Shown in pieces: positions 13,095 to 24,249 of a stretch of 64,000 nucleotides of DNA. Origin of the DNA: Pegea sp. RAD2-039 (taxonomy: Eukaryota; Chordata; Thaliacea; Salpida; Salpidae). The stretch is taken from positions 248,001 through 312,000 of the forward strand of contig JAQGEQ010000225.1 in NCBI GenBank assembly GCA_034620365.1, read 5' to 3'. How positions within the stretch are numbered: the first letter of the stretch is position 1; each line of letters begins with the position of its first letter. The notes under the pieces were generated by a model. That model saw only the letters and a list, made by a program, of their open reading frames with translations. It did no database searches and had not been told where the DNA came from. A program made the translations under genes and the position numbers.

Positions 13095-13352
13095 TTTATT
13101 TATTTCAATAAACTTGAAGAAAGGTGCCTAAAGAGAGTACCTCTCGCTAACACACACTCACGAATAATATCTATTAAGTCAAAAATATAGAAAGCAAAAG
13201 ATGTAACACATGGTATTTCAGTAGTCCTCAAATCATATAACAATGAACAATTACATGGAATGTTAATACTATATAAAAGAGAAAAAAAATCATAGTTTAG
13301 AAATGAGAATGTTGGCAATATTATAACGGTTCAACTTCTTCTTGAACAACTT
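13095..13352 (-). repeat. SINE-3 family element
   Basis: Read on the minus strand it ends with a conserved hairpin region (GCGAGAGGT...GGCACC) followed by an AT-rich tail. It shares the block ATGCCATGTGTTACATC-like with copies at 42505, 53702 and 59646. Its 5' part recurs at 11922. Confidence 0.75.
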
Positions 13353-13661
13353 ATAATTTAAGAAGAGTTTATTTAGCTTCACAAAAATAAATAAACATTA
13401 AAACCAAAGTTATTAAAATTATAGTTAGTGAAGGTCAAGCAGTTTTGTTTTCAAAAAATAATTCAAATTCTTTAATCAATCTCGTATTAATTCACTACAA
13501 GGTAAAAAAACAATATTTAAAAAGTTGAACTTTGATAATTACTACAAGTTAATGTTTTATAAGTTGATTTTCCACATTTTTTCAGCAGCATTTTTTCATC
13601 TGTTGCTTCAGGGTGTAACAAGAAGTTTTAGAATATTTTCAAAATAATTTATTAGTCAGAG

Positions 13662-16600
13662 ATGAAGTACTCTAAGTTATACTTGTTTTACATCTTCATA
13701 TTTCTTAATAGTTTTATTGAAATCAGTAAGTGATGTTGTAAATAAAGTAAATGTTAAATTCTCACCAGTGATTCTAAAGTCTTTTAATGTCTATTAATAC
13801 CAAAAGTTATTTAAAAAGTAAATTGTTATGTTAAAAATTATTCAACTTTTTACGATTACTAAAAAACTAAAAGTAGAAAAAATAGATTAAGAAACCAAAT
13901 TTGAATTTATTGGTTGTTTACTTGATTTACAAACATAACTTGCATACTAACAGAGCTTTTCTATTTTATTTGTATATAAAAAAGATACTTAAAAAATAGA
14001 TAATTTGAGTTTTAATATCAAGTTAATCATTTATAGCATTTGAGCCTTTCTATGCAGACGGAAAACCTATTCGGTGTTTCACTGGAACAGAAATATCAGA
14101 GACTTTTATCTCTGAAACTACAACTGAATCATTCTGTAGCGAAGATCAGACCTGCAGACAGATCACAGTAACAGCTCAGTACATATCTGATAGTGAAAAA
14201 CGTTTGTTAATTCTAAGAAAAAAAAACATTAATTTAAACTATCTGACACTAAAGGTTACATCGCATATGGAAAATGTATTCCCGAAGATGATATTGTTGG
14301 AAGATGTGATAGTAAAAATCTTTGTTATGAGACACTGGAGAAAGCCTTAAGTAGATATGTCAGTAGAAATACTACATTTAGAGGGACCAGGTGTTCGGTA
14401 AGATGCATTTTCTCTGACGGCAGAGGTCTTGGTACAAACACCGGGTTATCATCAAGACGGTTTTATATAACCCCTGGTTAGTGAACTTTGATAAATATTC
14501 TCACAAAAGCTTTCTGATCAAAAATTGTTTCTATATTTTTCTATAAATTAATTTTTTAGTTGAACTGGTGGTATAAAATGGTTTTTTACTATAAATCCCT
14601 GAAACTAAATCTTTTTTTGATGATAAAGTTCTTCTTTTTACTTTCATCGAATTCAATTTCTTCTGATTTATTAGATGGTGAAAGTTCATCTTCAGCAGAG
14701 TCTTCAGAAGCAGCTGAAACTTCTATCGGAAGCTCATCAAGTTTTTCGATCTCAGCAGAAACCGATTCATCTGCATCATCAGGATCTACATCAGAATCTT
14801 CATCAGAATCTGCATCATCAGGATCTACATCAGAATCTTCATCAGAATCTGCATCAGAATCTTCAGCAGGATCTACATCAGAATCTTCATCAGAATCTTC
14901 ATCAGGATCTTCAGCAGGATTTGGAGTATTAGAAGAATCTAGAATATCTGAAGCATCAATCAGTTCTTCTTCCTCTTCAATTGGTGTATCTGGAGCTAGT
15001 CACAACCGAATAAATGAGATTCAATGTCGGCATGGTGTTGATTTGACAGAAGATAGAGCCATAAGACTACCAGAAACTATCTGTGGACTCAATCAAGTTT
15101 GTCAATCAGTCGACCTTCAAGTGGAATATTGGAATTATTCTACGAGTGCAAGTAATGAATAAAAGATATTTTTGAAATGATTAACATCACCACTATCTTC
15201 ATCAGATCAATTACACTTCAGTAGATGTCTTGACAGTTGTTTACAAAATCCTTGTGATGAAGTACTGAATTCATACAACTTCTCATTACCTGAAGGATCT
15301 GCTGTTGCTTACAGTTCATGTTCCACTGAATGTTGTGAGTCTGAAATGTGTACAGGATCAGAATCTGCGAGTGGCGGACCTTTTTTCCCAGAACTTGAAG
15401 TACGAACGCCAGTTGAGTACAGTGAGTAAACAAAATCAATATTTTAACCTTTTGATAAAACCTAAAAAATTAATAATCCAAACACAAGTTGAAAATTCAA
15501 TTCTGTTTATCTGCAATAAAAACATTTTTTTAGATGTTTATCGAATCCCTTATCTGCCAGGATGCTTTTTAGACGAAGCAGACCATGCCTCTCATAAATG
15601 TCTCAATCTTTTTATGAACGGATTTCCGTTTAAAGACGAAGATTTCTGCAGGTTCTGATACTTTTAAAGTTTTAATAATATTAAGAATTATTTAAATTTC
15701 ATCGTTTTTATCGCAGAAAAACGTTTTTTAAGTATTTTTTTGACAGTTCTTAAAGTATCTGTAATATAGGCGAAGTGCTTTTCTGATGAAGAACTGTTTT
15801 GAAAACGTGGCAAGATCTTGTTTATATGGTTCTAAACCAACAGTTTGGGAAGCATTAGGAATTTATAAACCGTCAACAGCTAACTGGGTACAACTAATCA
15901 GCAAAAATTTTGAACTAAACAAGAAATTTATCAATTTTTAAGGAGTTGTATACATCTATGATAGGTAGAGAGACAACAGATCGGTTAAATTTAATGTGTG
16001 ATAATTTGGGAGAAACTTATTCTGAATCTGATTCAGATCTTATAGAAGCTTGGTTGTCATTACTTCCACTTAATCGAGTCCAACTGAGTTTAAGTCAAAA
16101 AGAAGGAGTGTTGAAAGGTCTGATTTTAGAATCTATCAATACAAAGTCTGAAAATACTTTTTGCAGGTAAGAAATAGTTATATTCAAGTTTTTTATTTCA
16201 TGTATAATCAAACTTTTCAGGGCTCAATGGCAAATAAATAAGCTGCTTGCCAATTATATCAAGAATTTAACAAAATCAACGTACATGTTAGATGGTGTGA
16301 CTGCAGATACTAAACCAGTTGCAAAATACGAGACTTTGATAGCAAATTATCTCCACAACTCTTATAAGACTCGCATCTGTGCTAAGTGTTTGGGTAAAAG
16401 ATTGAAATTAAGTATAAAGCTCTGTTAGAGTTAAATAAAACTTTTGCTATCAAACAATTAATCTAGATTATTGTTTCGTGTTCAGCTGTAATATTGCAAT
16501 AAAAACCTTTGTTTTATTCAGCTATTCAAGAATTAGAACACCAAATTCAAATGAGTGAGTTGTTCTTTGACTTTCAGTTAATCAATTTGATTAATAACTT

Positions 16601-17981
16601 ATTTTATTAAATTAATTCTTAAATTTTTAGAGTAATATTTAATTTTCATCGAAATTTTATATTTGATTTTACAGAAGAGCTCAATATAGGCAGTTTTTTA
16701 ACTGAGGATGAATCTGGTGAGTTTAAATGTTACTCAATTATCGATTGGAAGTTGATTGATGTAAATTCAGGGTGCAGAAGTTACAGCATGAACTTGATGT
16801 TTGCTCTCGGTGTCTCTAAGACTATGAATACTGTAAGCTTCAATTGTGCTAAGAATATTATTGAAGATATAAGTTCGATTGTTGATCCTACAAAACACCA
16901 ACTTGGAGTTTTGCAATTTTCTGGTAGAACAAGGTAGGAATAGAAAAAAGTCGTAAAAATACTTCCTGTATTCTGTGTCTTCTAAATCTGAAAGTAGAAC
17001 TAAAATAAATTTTTAATAATTTAAAATAAACTGTAAATAGAAGCTTTAGATATTACTTTAAAGATCATTAAGTCTACGAAGTAAACAAGTTCTATATCAG
17101 TTAAAAGTTGTAAATTATGTGCAGGAAATCTCACACCGAAAAAAATCATTTAAAAATAGAAATTCCTTTAGGAAGTACACCAAGTCACATCGAGTTCTTG
17201 GTAAGCTCCTGTAAATAATTAGGTTAATTAGATCATATTAATCGGAGTTTATGTTTACAAGTAGCAAAAAACAGTAATTTGCCAGTAGCTATGATTAGTT
17301 TTACTAAAAAATTATCTAACTTCAGGAAAAGCTGAATAGTTCACAAGTTATAAAGAAGCGAAAAATCTACATCAAGTACATCTTAGAGAGAGTTGAAAAA
17401 ATCTTCCGGCCTTTTAAAGGTCCTTGCTCTAAAGATGTTCTAATCCTAATTACTGATGCTGAGTAAGTACCAGAAACCTTTAATTTATCTGATTAAAGTT
17501 ACTTTTAGGTATGAAGACCTTTTTCATAGTACAGCCGTCTCTTTAATCAACTCGTTGAAGGAATCTAATGTTGTGATCAACAATATAAAAATTGGAGACT
17601 TTCGAACAAATGTAAATAATTTTGTTGAAATTTTATTAGTTTCTAGATTTGAATAATTTATAAACTTTAATGACAAGTTCCTATTTTAAAGTAAATATAA
17701 AAACTTAAAGTTATTTTGTTCAAACATTTGACAAATTAACAAAATTTTGAATATAAGTTTTTCTATTTTCATAAATTTTCTTCTTAGGAAGAAAAGGTGG
17801 CCTATAACAACTATTTTCAAAACTTTCAAAGCAACAGTTTTGTAATTGGTAATGATCGTGATGTGGTTTCAGCAATATACGAAAATTTCTACCAACTTTT
17901 AAGCGGTTAGATCAACTTTTATCATTTCAATATAAACTAATTGGTTTTCTAGATGGACAAATTATGGTTTCTGGAGGTTAA
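13662..17981 (+). CDS. Secreted protein: two cysteine-rich domains, Ser/Glu tract, vWA-like domain
   Basis: Sixteen exons join in frame to 840 residues: 13662-13725, 14037-14192, 14255-14476, 14675-15151, 15206-15421, 15534-15651, 15770-15887, 15943-16166, 16221-16393, 16522-16554, 16675-16933, 17125-17200, 17326-17462, 17509-17611, 17788-17905, 17953-17981. Residues 1-20 are a signal peptide. Domain A (about 30-140) and domain B (about 255-365) share a cysteine pattern: C...C-x4-C (SEDQTC, GLNQVC), later C-x3-C or CC, loosely like uPAR/Ly6. Between them lies a Ser/Glu/Ala tract made of TCATCAGAA-type repeats. A cysteine-containing helical region follows (about 380-590). The end (about 625-830) fits a von Willebrand A fold: NLMFALGVSKTMN, LGVLQFSGRTR, DVLILITDAE. 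The first metal-binding motif DxSxS reads GVSKT, so metal binding is doubtful. No membrane anchor is seen. Function is unknown. Confidence 0.75.
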
Positions 17982-18370
17982 TACAAAATGTTGACATCTT
18001 TTAAGACGGCAAATTTATGAAAGTCCAAATTGTTTTGAAGTTAAACTTATAAATGTAAATAAATTTCAATTAAATTCTCATAATTAAAAAAAATTGAAAT
18101 AAATTGGCTGATTATTTTTTCAAGAAAATATCTTAGAAAATTTTTACAAATTTTATGATGAAAAAACTTTTTTTATTTTAATTTAAACTAATAAAGTTTC
18201 TAAATCAGCAAATCAACCTTCATCTAATTACAATTAAAATAATTTGAAAATATATAAGAAGTTAAACTTTTAAGTTATATTATTTTAACTTCATTAAGTT
18301 TTGATCAAAATTAAAAGTCCTTCATAGTAGAAAAGTAAAGCTTACATCACAATATCAAAAAACTCTGTTA

Positions 18371-18785
18371 ATAATAAAGCCTGCTTCGGGTGAGAGCTGG
18401 TTCTGCTAAAGAGGTGTGATAAACAAAACACAGCGAAACGCAAAAGAAATAAATTTTAGGTCTTTCTTCTCTTCTTCAGTTGTTTGCGGAGTAGAGAGCG
18501 CCATTCGGAGCGATCCGCTGCGATATCTTCCCAATTGCTGGTATTGATGTTGAGCGATTTCATATCGCGCTTACAAGTATCTTTAAAACAAAGACACGAT
18601 GATTCGTATGTCTTTTAAGAGCTCTCCGTATATCAGGTCCTTTGGGATTTGTCCGTCTTTCATCTAACGGACGTGTCCGAGCCAGCGAAGCCTTTTCTTG
18701 CTTAGCATGCTGTACATTGTCGTCAGACCCGTGCGCGTTAAGACTTCCTTGTAAGATATTTTGCTGCCTCGTACTACAATATGCG
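18371..18785 (-). mobile_element. 5'-truncated non-LTR retrotransposon 3' end
   Basis: On the minus strand the translation, allowing for decay, includes MYSMLSKKRLRWLGHV, then DMKSLNI and an AADRSEWRSLL-type ending. This is the conserved C-terminal tail found after reverse transcriptase in many LINE ORF2 proteins. Copies occur at 23942, 37445, 37618, 58243 and 60119. This copy and 60119 extend furthest 5'. The clade cannot be fixed from the tail alone. Confidence 0.8.
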
Positions 18786-19293
18786 ACAACGGAAATGAAA
18801 GTGCTGAGTTTATTTTATAATAGATTTTATTTATTAGGAGATATAACCAAATGAATTGATTTTTAAGATCTAATTGTTGTTTTAACGAATCTTTTAGATA
18901 AGTAAGTTACTAAATGTAGCTTCTAAACCCAATGCAAGGTAAGGAGAAATAGTTTGTTTGTTGCTTACACCTCCTAAACCTTCTTAATCACCAAATGAAA
19001 GGTTTGTTTGCAAGATAAGTTCTTTAAGACTTCGTTTGGTTGAATAATCACAGATTTCTAAGGATTGTAATCAACTCTTACTCATTTATACAGAATCGCT
19101 CCTGAAATGCTATTTCAAATATTTTACGACTAAAAACCTAAACTACAAAAAAGTTCAAAGTTTTTTCATTAAACTTCCTGGTTTTGCTGCTAGGCGGCTT
19201 TTGAAAGTTCCCAATATGTGAGAAAGAAAATTTATAAAGATAAAAGTTGTTGGAAAATGAAGGATTTTGTTAAATATCTAGATATTTGTTAAA

Positions 19294-19497
19294 TATGAAG
19301 ATCAGGATGTGATGAAGATCAGGAAGTGATGAGGATCAGGAAGCGATGAGGATCAAGAAGTGATAAGGATCAAGAAGTGATGAGGATCAGGAAGTGATGA
19401 AGATCAGGAAACGATGAGGATCAAGAAGTGATGAGGATCAGAAAGCGATGAGGATCAAGAAGTGATGAGGATCAGGAAGAGATAAAGATCAAAAAAT
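19294..19497. repeat. Minisatellite, 17 bp unit
   Basis: About 12 imperfect copies of GTGATGAGGATCAGGAA. The minus strand of the unit contains TGATCCTCATC, a string that also appears in short introns of this window. Confidence 0.9.
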
Positions 19498-19556
19498 TCC
19501 ATCATAGTAGCATTGCGTAAAAAGCTTCACTCTCATTTTTATGTTGAATCAAATAG

Positions 19557-19684
19557 AAGACCCGCGCCGAATAGCTACAGGTCGAGCAAAAACTAATCAA
19601 GACTCATTGTGTTGCCCCAATCCACGGAAATCTTTAGTAAAAGGCGAAAGATTCATTCGTGAACTGAACTGAGGCCAGAGTGAA
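19557..19684 (-). ncRNA. U5 spliceosomal snRNA
   Basis: The minus strand contains the invariant U5 loop I, CGCCTTTTACT, closed by the stem AATCTTT/AAAGATT, followed by TTCCGTGGA as in human U5. The lower stems pair with compensatory changes (CACTC with TGAGTC; GCCTCA with TTGGGGC). A Sm-type site, TAGTTTTTG, follows, and then a 3' hairpin closed by GACC/GGTC. The 5' end is placed by analogy with the known ACTCUGG start and could be off by a few bases. U5 holds exon ends at the catalytic centre of the spliceosome. Confidence 0.93.
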
Positions 19685-19741
19685 GTTAGTTGGAATTTCT
19701 TGGTATATATGTTGTGTTGTAAGTTTTGGGTTTGTGGGAGA

Positions 19742-19749
19742 TGACGTCA
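19742..19749. promoter_or_regulatory. TGACGTCA palindrome upstream of U5
   Basis: An exact TGACGTCA lies about 58-65 bases upstream of the inferred U5 start, where animal snRNA genes carry the proximal sequence element. It may be part of the promoter or one of many copies of this palindrome in the window. Confidence 0.35.
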
Positions 19750-20827
19750 TTTTTCAGTCATTTATTTTTTATACTTTCATTTAATTAATAATACTGAAAA
19801 AATGTTTTTCAATGTTAATTAAAATCAGAATAATATTTATATTTTTTTTATTTTCTTTTTTATTGGTTATATCACTATTATTCTAACAATTTTTTTGGTT
19901 TTTCAAATAAGTTTGTAAATACATTAATAAATATTAGCGAAAGTAATTTAAATTAATTAAATAAATATATTTGTGAATAAATAATTGACACAATTTAGCG
20001 GCTGTTAATTTTTTCTTTTAAAAATCAATAAAAATATGAGCAGATTATCAAAACTATTCAAAATATTCAAAATATGTGACTATTTTGGGCTTTTTTAAAT
20101 TAGTAACATTTAATGTAACTCAAGGTTTTACTTTCATAAGCGTACAATCTTAAAAAAAATTAGTAATAGTTATAAAATAATCAAGAAAATACATTCTATA
20201 AGTTTTTGAATGAAAAAATTCTTTAAATTTATTGTAGAAAAAAAAAACTTAAACATTTATTCGTATCAAATCATAAGACTCACTTACAAACCAAATTAAT
20301 AAAAAAATTCTCACAAATAAATCTTTTACAAAGTTTAAAAAAGAACCTGTAAATAGTAATTCCATTTTAAATTGTAAATTCTTAAAATTAATAAAAACCA
20401 AATTAGTTTTTCGTGAAAAAAATTCCCTATTATTGGAAATCTATAAACAGAATTATCAATTTAGTAGCTTATCAATTTAAGAACAAAATTTAACTTACTT
20501 GTTTTAAATCTAAAATTATACTTTTTGAAAAGTTACATGCTAATAATAAATTTCATTTTTGTAAAGTTTCAAATTAATTTATTTTATCTAAGTTGTATGA
20601 ACTAATATTTTAAATATACAATTAAGATATCTTTAAGTTAAAAGGACAACTAAAATTATTACTTCAAATAATAATATTCTCTAATTTCTGAGAAACAAAT
20701 AAACCGAAATGAAAGCCACAATCAAAATAATTGAAAGTCGTTTATTATAAAACAATATGAGAAAAATCTAACTTGAAATATTTCCCATCTTTTAAATTTC
20801 TTGGTTTTCAGTAACTATATGTGACGC

Positions 20828-20930
20828 GCCCTTTACTTCTAACACTATATAAAGGCTTTCCGTCTTACTTACCTGGATGTGATTGGCAAGTAGGTGCTTT
20901 AATTTCCGAAAAATTAATATAGTCTGTATA
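20828..20930 (-). ncRNA. Candidate spliced-leader-like RNA locus (speculative)
   Basis: On the minus strand a strong 5' splice site, ATCCAG|GTAAGTAAG (donor G at 20872), sits inside a hairpin (20894-20864) whose 10-base arms pair at 9 positions, one of them G-U, around an 11-base loop. In spliced-leader RNAs the donor is typically paired with leader sequence in this way. A second hairpin (CCTTTA/TAAAGG, 20856-20829) follows. A TATA-like stretch lies upstream near 20935. Against this: no clear Sm site is visible downstream, and only one copy was seen. It could equally be an ordinary 5' exon. Confidence 0.25.
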
Positions 20931-20939
20931 AAATGTATT

Positions 20940-23930
20940 TTTCTATTATATTTTTTTTAATTTTATTAAATTTTAAACTTATTAACATAAAAACGTTGAT
21001 TTACTTTTATTCAAATTTTCTTCATATGTTCTTACTTTTTCATTTTTTTATAATTTTATTGATTTTATATAATCTTTTAAAGAGTTCACAAAATTATCGA
21101 AGCAACAATATATTTGATATTTTGATTTTTCTATCTACTTTTCATAAAAGCCAAAATAGTCAAATACCGAAGCCATTAAATTATAAAAGTCGGCAATTAA
21201 TTTGCAAAATTTTTATAAACAAAATTTTCTAAACAACTCTCTCAAATTGCTATTGTTTTCATTCACATATTTTCCCGGCTATAAAAATATATCCTAATTA
21301 TTTATTATTTTTATCTAATGAACATATTTTCATTTGCTGAACTAATAGATTTTTACTTTTTTTCAAATAAATTATCATGGTTAATATTTTTTATTTACAA
21401 CTTGTATATAACCCCAAAATAAATAAAACTTTTTTATTTTTACAAACTCTTTAATTTTATCAACAATAATTTTATGAATGAAATTTTTTTATTTAATTTA
21501 TAAGATAATAAGAATAATACTAAACTAAGTTTTGTAATAAAATAATTAAAATATAAACTTTACTTTACATTTTACTATGTTTTTTATGGATTATTTATTG
21601 AATAATTTGAATTTATATTTGAATTTTTGTTTAAAATAATATTGAACACTAATATTTATATTATTTATTACAAATAAACTAATAATTCCTTAGATAAAAT
21701 TTTGCTTTTTTCTAATTTATATCTTACAAATGTTTATATTGCAAATATATTTTTCATAAAAATTTTCTTTTTAACTGAAAGACATTATAATAAATGTTTT
21801 TAAGTTTAAAATATTGATGGTTTAAAAGATTACAATTAAGGTTAATTATTCCTTAGAGATAAGGAAAACTGTTTATTAATAATTAGCCTTTAGTTATAGA
21901 GGTCTTGACATATGCTTTATGGTTTAAAATTTTATGCTCAAAATATAATTTTCAATTTCTAAAATTTTTAAACATATATGTTGTAATTAAACCTTGATTA
22001 GAAAATTGATTTTTAAAAGAAGTTATTTGTAATAAATTGAAATAAAAATCTTTTTGTAAGTATTCATTTCAATTTAGTTTTAGTCATTTATGTGTGTTTA
22101 AAAAAATAGATAAATTAAATATGAGATATTAGTTAAAGGTGTAACAAGTTCAAACTGAAAGCTTGTAGTAATTTATAGGTTTAAACTGAAATAAATTACA
22201 AAAACTTCCAAACATCATTTTTGTGTTTTGTAATATAAAATTTTTAAAATTCTAAAAATTGTTTAAATTCAAATATGTTGGCAATCTCTCTCGAATCTTA
22301 AAAAGTTTGTTTAACTGGTCATTTCCCATCTTATAATAGTTATAGAGTTTGGGAACTAATTTGCAGAAAGTCTTTGTTTTTTAGTAATCACTGATTATAA
22401 AGACTTTTATCTTTATTATTTCTTCAGATTAGAAATAAATATCTTAAAGGTTTTTAAAATAAATTAGATTTCTAAATGCTTTTGATTGGATAGAATTATT
22501 TGTTCTGACCACTTTTAAATACTTAGTAAATGTAATAAGTGTAAATATTTACGGTTCCACTTGTGCAGTGATAAGAAAACTAAACAAATAAACTAAATTA
22601 GTTATTTCTTTGTTTAAATTGTTTCATGAAATAAACCGAATTTATTTGAAATTGAAAATTTTATTCTCAATATTTAAAAATAAAATTACTTTCAAATCTT
22701 ACAATATATTAGAAGAACTTGTATTTTCTTTATAAATACTTATTATCTAAATAATTATCTACAATATTTTTACGATTATTTGATCTAAATTTTTTTAAGA
22801 ATCTTAAATTTTTTGTTTTAAACCTTTTTGAATAAAAATATCGAAATCTTTTAGCTTTTAATGGCATCAAAGTGATATATTTTTTAAGCTTAATATTAAG
22901 TTTAAAATCTTATCTATCAGAATTTACGCACATTCTGGTAATTGAACTTTAAAAGCTTTGGTTTGAATGAATTTTTACCAGATATAATCGCTCTCTTTGA
23001 CAAAATATCAACCTTTTACCATGATTTATTTTAACTTTTATAATTCATTTGAACAAAATAGTCTTTTGCAGTTTTGCATTTCTTAATTAATAAATTGTGT
23101 TTAGTGACAGTCAATTACATTGAAGTGTTTATGACAAACAATTTGCTGGAGTTCCGTATTTTATTGTCAATAATTATTTCTTTTCTGTTTATACTCAAAC
23201 TTTCTTATCATATTTCTTATGTTTGCTTTATACTTAAAATCTTTTTCTTGTTGTTCAAGGTTTTTGTATCACTATTTAATTTATTGATAGAATGAAAGTT
23301 TTCAATTTAAATTTATTTAAAACATTTTTAAAACCTTTGAAAATAAAATTCCAATAAATGAATTTGTAAATCTTCTGAAGCCTCTCATATATCTTATAAT
23401 CTGTTTTTAAATTTAATGATTGATTTGAACATTTCTAAAAAATTTTCAGTTGTATTCTAAATAACTTTTTCTAATATTTTAAGATTCTTTTTTTCCTTAA
23501 TGTGCATTATAACAATTAAAGATAATAAATAAACATAAAAGTTTGTGGTGTTAGCCTAACAGAAAAATTGTTTTAAAAGCTGCAATTGATTTAGTATAAG
23601 ATTATCTCTAGTTAAATTTATAGTATTAGCTATTAGGTAGATTTTATTTGATAAATTAAAACTCATTTCATTCATTTTAAATGCTTCTAAGATTAATTAT
23701 ATTGAAATTTGTTACAGTTTCGACAGTGAAAAGAACTAGATGAGTAATACAATTACTCAAACAATTATTCAAGTCTCCTATAACTTTCCCAATCTTTATT
23801 TAGCTTAAATGAAGCAGAGATAACATTTTAACGTTTCCAAGTTTACTGAGTAAATTTGAGGATTTTTATTTAAATTATTAATAAAATAAAGTAACATCAA
23901 ATTTTACTCATTTCATCAAGAATAAAAAAC
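20940..23930. other. Gene-poor AT-rich stretch
   Basis: About 3 kb with only short Phe/Leu/Ile/Lys-rich open frames that look like chance products of AT-rich DNA. No gene or repeat recognised. Confidence 0.6.
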
Positions 23931-23941
23931 TTTCTTTTTTT

Positions 23942-24243
23942 GAATTCAACGAGTTTTGGGCGGACAGTCCAATAAAAGCTTGTGAAGTAATTGCGTTGAC
24001 AACAAGTCTGCATCGACCGAAAACGATCTTGCTGGATTTGCTTTGAGTGATGATATCAAAAATAAAGCAAGACACTGTGAGATACTTTTTAGGGTTTCTT
24101 TGAAACTAATTTTTCTTCTCTCCTTCAGTTGTTTGCGGAGTAGAGAGCGCCATTCGGAGCGATCCGATGCGATATCTTCCCAATTGCTAATATTGACGTT
24201 GAGCGATTTCATATCGCGCTTACAAGTATCTTTAAAATAAAGA
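23942..24243 (-). mobile_element. 5'-truncated non-LTR retrotransposon 3' end
   Basis: On the minus strand it reads MKSLNVNISNWEDIASDRSE and then WRSLLRKQLKERRK, the LINE ORF2 C-terminal tail, with intact frame. It is followed by a diverged 3' tail. It matches 18371, 37618, 58243 and 60119. Confidence 0.85.
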
Positions 24244-24249
24244 TAAGGG

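Noticed and set aside
14675-14932. Leu/His/Gln-repeat open frame
   Set aside because: It is a shifted frame of the Ser/Glu coding repeat in the vWA-type gene.
20861-20880. Possible U1 snRNA 5' end (ACTTACCTGG) on the plus strand
   Set aside because: Only the first ten bases match U1; none of the following stems or the Sm site is present.
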